The notes below the pieces were generated by a model that had not been told where the DNA came from, did not search any database, and worked only from the letters and a program-made list of their open reading frames with translations. 64,000 nt of DNA, from the NCBI GenBank assembly GCA_934502625.1, contig CAKSUQ010000007.1:27338-91337 (forward strand). The letters run 5' to 3'. Every line of letters begins with the position of its first letter. Within the stretch, counting starts at the first letter, position 1. Shown here one piece after another: positions 59,569 to 64,000 of the stretch. Source of the stretch: an uncultured Gemmiger sp. (lineage in GTDB: Bacteria; Bacillota; Clostridia; Oscillospirales; Ruminococcaceae). Both the position numbers and the translations under genes were made by a program.

Positions 59569-60822
59569 ATGGCTGATAAAAACATCTACACCGTCGTCGT
59601 GGCCGACGACGAGGACGAGCTGCGCGAGGCCGTCTGCACGATGATCCCGTGGGAGGCGCTGGGCTTTCACCTCGTAGGCAATGCCAGCAACGGCCTCGAC
59701 GCGCTGGAACTGGTCGAGCAGCTGGAACCAGACCTGCTGCTGACCGACATCCGTATGCCGTTCATCTCCGGCATTGAGCTGGCGCGGCAGGTGCGCGAGA
59801 TCCGCCCCGCCATGCACATCGCGTTCCTCAGCGGCTTCGACGATTTCGAATATGCGAAGCAGGCTATCCAGTACAACATCATCAGCTACATGCTCAAGCC
59901 GCTGACGATGGACGGCCTTGCGGCAGAGCTGAAAGCCATCCACGAGAAGATCGACGCCCGCTATGCGGGGCTGCGCCGCGCCGACGCCGCTCACGCCGAC
60001 CGCGCGGCCTTCCTCATCCCGCTGGTGTTGGAGCGCTACGACAGCGCCCCCGCCAACCTTGAAGATCGGCTGCGCCAGTCTGCCGCCAACTGCGGCCTGC
60101 TGCGCGGCACAGACGACCGCAGTACCCTTGTAGTGCTGGCCGCCGCGCTGGAAGGCAGCGCCGACTACGAGGCGGGCTTTACCCAGCTGGTAGAGCAGAG
60201 CGCCAACAAATATCTGCGCCATTTCGTGTTTTATTGCTGCGGTCGCGCCGTGGCCGTGCTGCTGGGCAATCCCTCGGACTTCGAGGAATACCTCCACATC
60301 CTCGCGGATGAAATCTGCCAGCTGGCTGACCGCGCGCTGGGGCGCACGGCCAACGTCGGCGTCAGCCGCGAGTTTGCCAAATTCAGCGATCTCAACGACG
60401 CCTACCGGCAGGCCGTTGAGGCGCTGCGCGCTGCTGCCGAGGGCGAGGGCGGCGTCAGCTTTACGGCGGATGTCCGCAAGACGGGCAGCCTGTGCGACCG
60501 CGCGCTGGAGATCATCGAGCAGCACTACATGGACGAGGACTTGTCCCTCGCGTCGCTGTCGGCCATGCTGGACGTCAGCCCGAACCACCTGAGCGCCTGC
60601 ATCAAGAAATCCGAGGGCGAGACCTTCATCAACATCCTTGTGCGCCGCCGCATGGAGACCGCGCAGGAGCTGCTGCTGACGACGGATTTGCAGATTCAGG
60701 AGATCGCCCGCCGCTGCGGCTACACCGATCAGCACTATTTCAGCTATTGCTTCAAAAAATACAGCGGTACGTCGCCGGTGGCGCTGCGCCGCGCCCGCGC
60801 AGCGGGGGAGGTACACCCGTGA
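59569..60822 (+). CDS. Response regulator with AraC-type DNA-binding domain (YesN-like)
   Basis: A 417-residue regulator. The receiver domain has the acidic pair DDED (13-16) and phospho-acceptor Asp60 (LLTDIRMPF), with Lys in MLKPL. A middle region (about 130-310) of unclear fold precedes the C-terminal HTH_18 AraC domain (about 318-412), which has SVSPNHLSACIKK-type (here DVSPNHLSACIKK) and IARRCGYTDQHYFSYCFKKYSGTSP. YesN-type regulators activate neighbouring sugar-transport genes. ATG 59569 follows AAAAGGA. The kinase gene overlaps its stop (GTGA). Confidence 0.94.
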   Translation: MADKNIYTVVVADDEDELREAVCTMIPWEALGFHLVGNASNGLDALELVEQLEPDLLLTDIRMPFISGIELARQVREIRPAMHIAFLSGFDDFEYAKQAIQYNIISYMLKPLTMDGLAAELKAIHEKIDARYAGLRRADAAHADRAAFLIPLVLERYDSAPANLEDRLRQSAANCGLLRGTDDRSTLVVLAAALEGSADYEAGFTQLVEQSANKYLRHFVFYCCGRAVAVLLGNPSDFEEYLHILADEICQLADRALGRTANVGVSREFAKFSDLNDAYRQAVEALRAAAEGEGGVSFTADVRKTGSLCDRALEIIEQHYMDEDLSLASLSAMLDVSPNHLSACIKKSEGETFINILVRRRMETAQELLLTTDLQIQEIARRCGYTDQHYFSYCFKKYSGTSPVALRRARAAGEVHP

Positions 60823-62543
60823 AAAAGCCCCGCGTGCCGCGCACCGCGCACCTGACGGTATTTTTGATCACCGCTGTGGCGGCGCTGGTGCTGACGCTCT
60901 GCACTGTGCTGTTTCTGCGCAGCTACCGCACCGCCGTCGTCGAAGCCGCCCGCACCAACAGCGCGCAGGCAGTCAGTCAGGTCGTCGGCTCGGTCGGCAA
61001 CTATGTCAAGACGCTGGACAGCGCCGTGGCTGTCGTCATGGAGCAGCTGGACGGTGCGGACGAGGAGCATGACGCCTTTCTGCGCGCGTTTCTGACTGCC
61101 CGGCCGGAGGTCGCAGCCATCACGGCCTACGACGAAAACGGCACGCTGCTGGACTGCTGGGCGCAGGACGGCCGCACGCCGAAGGGAAGCATTCTGCGCA
61201 ACCTTTCTTTTGATCTGAACACCGCCAACCGTCTGGGACGCGGCTATATCAGCACACCCCACGTCGAGTCGATTTTCGAGGGCTACTACCCGTGGGTCGT
61301 CTCGGTCGTGCGCCAGATGCCCGAAGACGCCGCCAAGCGCTGGCTGTCGGTCGACCTGCGCTTTGACGAGCTGGCCGCCACCATCAGCAACGTCGGCATC
61401 GGCCAGCACGGCTACTGCTACCTGATGGACGAGCGCGGCAACATGGTCTACCACCCGCAGCAGCAGCTTTTGTACGCGGGACTGAAAAAGGAGGAGGCCG
61501 GGCGTCTGGCCTGCCTCGGCGACGGAACCTATGTCGAGGACACCGTCATCTACAGTGTGCAGAAGGTGCCGGGCAGCCCGTGGCGCGTCGTCGGCGTCAG
61601 CTACATCGACGAGACGGTCAACGAGAGCTTCTGGCAGATGGCGCGCATCGCGGTGGCGACGGCCATCCTGATTCTGCTGGCCGCGCTGGCCGCCGGGTGG
61701 GTGCTGTCCCGTTCGCTGTCGCGTCCACTGCAGCAGCTGGAAAACGCGATGGAACAGTTCGAGCAGGACGCCGACCGCTTCGCCTTCCACGCCGTGCGCG
61801 GCACCCGCGAGGTGCAGAACCTGTCCGACTCCTTCGGCCACATGGTCGGGCGCATCCAGCAGCTGATGACGACGGTACGCGAGGAAGAGATCGTGCTGCG
61901 CAAGACTGAGCTGAAAGCCCTGCAGGCGCAGATCAACCCGCATTTCCTCTATAACACGCTGGATTCGATCGCGTGGATGTGCGAGCGCGGCAAAAACGCC
62001 GACGCCGTCCAGATGGTGCACGCGCTGGCGCGGCTGTTCCGCATCAGCATCAGCCGCGGGCACGAGCTGATCCCCATTGAAAAAGAACTGCAGCACGCCG
62101 AAGCGTATTTGCAGATTCAAAAATACCGCTACAAAAATCAGTTTACCTATCATTTCACGGTGGACGAGAGCTGCCTGCACTGCCTGTGCAACAAAATCAC
62201 CCTGCAGCCCATCATCGAGAACGCCATCGTCCACGGCCTTGATCTAATGGTCGATTCCGGCCATATCGAGATCACCGTCAAACCCGACGGTGACGACATC
62301 CTGCTCATCGTCGCGGACGACGGCATCGGCATGGAGCCGGAGCAGGTCGCCGCGCTTTTGCAGAACGAGCCCAGCGACCGCACCGGCATCGGCGTCAAGA
62401 ACGTCAACGACCGCCTGCGCATCTATTTCGGCGCGGCCTACGGCATTTCCATCGTCAGCGCCCCCTATGAGGGCACGACCGTTACCATCCGCACCCCGCG
62501 CGTGCCGGAGGACAGGGAGGCAGACTATGACAAAACACGGTAA
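60819..62543 (+). CDS. Sensor histidine kinase (YesM-like)
   Basis: A 574-residue kinase of the LytS/YesM type. Membrane segments near 10-34 and 270-292 enclose an extracellular sensor domain of about 235 residues. A HAMP domain follows, then a His_kinase domain with His375 in LQAQINPHFLYNTLDSI and a HATPase with N-box IIENAIVHGLD and DDGIGMEPEQV. GTG 60819 follows GGGGGAGG, inside the regulator's stop codon. The lipoprotein gene overlaps its end by 17 bases. The pair probably senses a sugar through the lipoprotein. Confidence 0.93.
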   Translation: MKKPRVPRTAHLTVFLITAVAALVLTLCTVLFLRSYRTAVVEAARTNSAQAVSQVVGSVGNYVKTLDSAVAVVMEQLDGADEEHDAFLRAFLTARPEVAAITAYDENGTLLDCWAQDGRTPKGSILRNLSFDLNTANRLGRGYISTPHVESIFEGYYPWVVSVVRQMPEDAAKRWLSVDLRFDELAATISNVGIGQHGYCYLMDERGNMVYHPQQQLLYAGLKKEEAGRLACLGDGTYVEDTVIYSVQKVPGSPWRVVGVSYIDETVNESFWQMARIAVATAILILLAALAAGWVLSRSLSRPLQQLENAMEQFEQDADRFAFHAVRGTREVQNLSDSFGHMVGRIQQLMTTVREEEIVLRKTELKALQAQINPHFLYNTLDSIAWMCERGKNADAVQMVHALARLFRISISRGHELIPIEKELQHAEAYLQIQKYRYKNQFTYHFTVDESCLHCLCNKITLQPIIENAIVHGLDLMVDSGHIEITVKPDGDDILLIVADDGIGMEPEQVAALLQNEPSDRTGIGVKNVNDRLRIYFGAAYGISIVSAPYEGTTVTIRTPRVPEDREADYDKTR

Positions 62544-63501
62544 ACGCTTGCTGCCCGCCGCCCTTGCTGCGCTGGTGCTGACGGGCTGCGCCATGCCCGC
62601 ACCGGACAGCACGACGACCCGCTACAAGGTCGCCATCGTAGCCAAAAACGACCGGGAGTCGGAGTTCTGGGACGCCGTCTTTACGGGTGCCGAGGCCGCC
62701 GCGACCGAGTACAATATGCAGCTGACGGTATCCGCCCCCAACAACGAGGAAAACTACGAGGTGCAGAACCGCCTGATCGCAAAGGCCGTCGAGGACGGCG
62801 CGCAGGCCATTGTATTTTCGGCCATCGACTACGAGGAAAACGCCGCCGCCATCGACGCCGCCGCTGCGGCGGGCGTGACGATCGTCGGCATCGACTCGGC
62901 GGTCGACTCTGACCATGTGGAGGCCTATATCGGCGTCGACAACTACGGCGCGGGGCAGATGGCCGCCCAGAGCGCGCTGGACGGCATGGAAGGGGAGCTG
63001 CACGTCGGGCTGATCAACTACGAGGTCAACGGCGCAAACGGGCAGGAGCGCGAACAGGGCGCACGGGATACCTTTGCGGCCAGCGGCCGTGCGGACATTA
63101 TAGCCGCCGTATCGACCCACCCCAACGCGAAAAGCGCCCGCACCGACGCGCTGGCGATGCTGCGCGACCACCCGGAGCTGAACGTCCTGATCGCCTTCAA
63201 CGAAATGACCGCCGTCGGTGTGGCGCAGGCTGTGCAGCAGATGCAGCGCACGGACGACCTCTGGCTGGTGGCGTTTGACTCAAACGTCACGACGGTGGAC
63301 GCCTTGCAGATCGGCGCGGTGGACGCGCTGGTGGTTCAGAATACCTACGCCATGGGCTATTTCGGGGTCGAGAGCGCCTACAAGCTGCTGGCCGGGCAGG
63401 GGAGCAGCGTCGAAAAGGAAAACATCACTGCCGCCCGCGTCATCACCCGTGACAATCTCTTCGCCATGGATAAGCAGAAGATGCTGTTCCCGTTTGGGTA
63501 A
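62527..63501 (+). CDS. Sugar-binding lipoprotein (periplasmic binding protein, PF13407-like)
   Basis: A 324-residue solute receptor. The signal MTKHGKRLLPAALAALVLTG precedes lipidated Cys21. The fold begins YKVAIVAKNDRESEFWDAVFTGAEAA-type sequence, has VDNYGAGQMAAQSAL and GANGQEREQGARDTF, and LIAFNEMTAVGVAQAVQ. It belongs to the ribose/galactose-binding group. It has no transporter subunits of its own in view and is coupled to the kinase gene, so it more likely feeds the kinase (as an extracellular sensor) than an importer. A strong terminator follows. Confidence 0.88.
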   Translation: MTKHGKRLLPAALAALVLTGCAMPAPDSTTTRYKVAIVAKNDRESEFWDAVFTGAEAAATEYNMQLTVSAPNNEENYEVQNRLIAKAVEDGAQAIVFSAIDYEENAAAIDAAAAAGVTIVGIDSAVDSDHVEAYIGVDNYGAGQMAAQSALDGMEGELHVGLINYEVNGANGQEREQGARDTFAASGRADIIAAVSTHPNAKSARTDALAMLRDHPELNVLIAFNEMTAVGVAQAVQQMQRTDDLWLVAFDSNVTTVDALQIGAVDALVVQNTYAMGYFGVESAYKLLAGQGSSVEKENITAARVITRDNLFAMDKQKMLFPFG

Positions 63502-63519
63502 AACGCATCGACCCAGCAG

Positions 63520-63554
63520 AGCCTTCCCCCTAAAGGGAAGGCTGTTTTTTTTTT
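63520..63554 (+). terminator. Terminator of the two-component/lipoprotein unit
   Basis: AGCCTTCCC (63520-63528) pairs with GGGAAGGCT (63535-63543) and a run of ten T follows. The CCTTCCCCC core resembles the repeat at 8858-9012. Confidence 0.9.
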
Positions 63555-63623
63555 GCCGACATTTCTTACAAATTTAAAACAGCCATAACCATTTTGTCAC
63601 TTTTTGCAAGCATTTTGCACAAA

Positions 63624-63638
63624 ATGGAAACGATTCGT
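63624..63638 (+). promoter_or_regulatory. Near-match cre (CcpA) site
   Basis: The 15 bases starting ATGGAAACGATTC match the consensus WTGNAANCGNWNNCW at every defined position but one. It lies about 90 bases before the -10 box of the following sugar-binding protein gene. Confidence 0.4.
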
Positions 63639-63658
63639 ATGTGGATAATGCTCAGGAT

Positions 63659-63695
63659 GGTGAAAAATCACCCCTTTCATCGGTGAAATTTCACC
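63659..63695. promoter_or_regulatory. Tandem GGTGAAA palindromes, activator-site candidates
   Basis: GGTGAAAAATCACC (63659-63672) and GGTGAAATTTCACC (63682-63695) are palindromes 23 bases apart start to start. Relative to a start near 63734 they centre at about -68 and -45, usual for activators of the AraC family. The -10 box is TATAAT (63722-63727), and no good -35 exists. Confidence 0.6.
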
Positions 63696-63721
63696 TTGTT
63701 TTTTTACCCGCCGCCGAGTAA

Positions 63722-63727
63722 TATAAT
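63722..63727 (+). promoter_or_regulatory. -10 box of the galactose-binding protein gene
   Basis: A perfect TATAAT stands without a matching -35 (only TTTTTT/TTTTTA at 16-17 bases), which fits an activator-dependent promoter. Confidence 0.6.
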
Positions 63728-63800
63728 AACTGTCAACCGGGTTCGCTCCTCTACAAGCGACCCAAATAAAATCCACTGCAAAAAGAAGGAGAACATTATT

Positions 63801-64000
63801 ATGAAAAAGTTCGCTGCTCTGGCCGTTGCTGGCTGCATGGCTGTATCCCTCGCCGCTTGCGGCAGCTCCGCTTCCACCCCCGCTTCCAGCGAGGCTGCCT
63901 CTACTGAGTCCGCCGCCACCTCCGCTGCCGAGAGCGCAGCTGAGAGCGTTACCGAGGCCACTCAGGGCGGTAAGGTCGGCGTCTGCATCTACAAGTTCGA
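63801..64000 (+). CDS. Galactose ABC transporter substrate-binding protein (MglB-like), 3' end outside window
   Basis: The first 66 residues of an exported lipoprotein. The signal MKKFAALAVAGCMAVSLAAC gives lipidated Cys20, followed by a Ser/Thr/Ala/Glu linker, and the mature part begins GGKVGVCIYKF, the usual start of clostridial MglB proteins. AGAAGGAGAA precedes the ATG. Codon use (GCT, GCC, TCC) indicates high expression. The permease and ATPase genes are expected downstream of the window. Confidence 0.82.
   Translation, partial: MKKFAALAVAGCMAVSLAACGSSASTPASSEAASTESAATSAAESAAESVTEATQGGKVGVCIYKF

Noticed and set aside
1..64000. CRISPR arrays, insertion sequences, prophage or integrative elements
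   Set aside because: I saw no regularly spaced direct repeats, no transposase, integrase, terminase or relaxase, and no disrupted tRNA gene.

Overview
The window is 64 kb of a high-GC (about 60%), low-repeat chromosome of a Gram-positive anaerobe of the class Clostridia. The markers are PolC-type DNA polymerase III, CdaA/CdaR, an HPr with both His15 and Ser46, YlxM-Ffh, HemZ, SpoIIID and a mazG-hup-rqcP-yabP-yabQ-divIC-yabR cluster. The GC content, the dispersed GC-rich palindromes (AAGGCTTCCCCC... and TAGGGGCGGAT... families), TTG starts and a nucleoside-uptake locus suggest Oscillospirales/Ruminococcaceae (Faecalibacterium, Gemmiger or Subdoligranulum-like). That placement is inference. I see no prophage, insertion sequence, CRISPR array or rRNA. 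Three tRNA genes (Gly-CCC, Leu-GAG, Ser-GGA) have near-consensus promoters.

Layout. 1-9.5 kb: the 3' part of polC, tRNA-Gly, an unknown small gene, an EamA transporter, a LytTR/GHKL two-component pair, tRNA-Leu, an AEC transporter and an Lrp regulator. 9.6-14.8 kb: a minus-strand operon of a BlaI repressor, an M56 peptidase fused to two M23 domains, and two more M23 peptidases. It is driven by one promoter overlapped by operator-like dyads, and it is the best candidate here for an under-described system (a cell-wall-damage or peptidoglycan-sensing switch). 15-21 kb: tRNA-Ser, a cation:proton antiporter, uridine kinase, dCMP deaminase, SpoIIID, a GT-C-like membrane protein and a radical SAM protein. 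21-30 kb: a nucleoside salvage locus (deoD, cdd, two BMP-type lipoproteins, ATPase, two permeases, pyrimidine-nucleoside phosphorylase), which would import nucleosides and split them into bases and sugar phosphates.

30.5-44.3 kb: a long co-directional run, ispDF fusion, cdaA-cdaR (c-di-AMP synthesis), an FAD oxidoreductase, an XpaC-like protein, recJ, relA, dtd, an MBL hydrolase, hemZ and a nucleoside kinase. 44.4-50.3 kb: a zinc-ribbon protein, then the conserved mazG to yabR sporulation/division cluster with a sigma-E-like promoter at yabP, a 23S-type RNA methyltransferase and an NYN/OST-HTH protein. 50.3-52.7 kb (minus): a WG-repeat/SH3 lipoprotein and an atypical cysteine-synthase-like enzyme. 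52.8-57.1 kb: ylxM-ffh-rpsP-khpA-rimM-trmD, with TrmD carrying a C-terminal GNAT domain. 57.2-59.5 kb: HPr and uvrC. 59.5-64 kb: a YesN/YesM-type two-component system with its own sugar-binding lipoprotein, followed by the start of an MglB-like galactose-binding protein whose promoter carries two matching palindromes at activator positions and a near-match cre site.

Start sites were chosen by ribosome-binding-site spacing, and several differ from the longest open frame. Functions rest on motif reading and gene order only; no database search was run.
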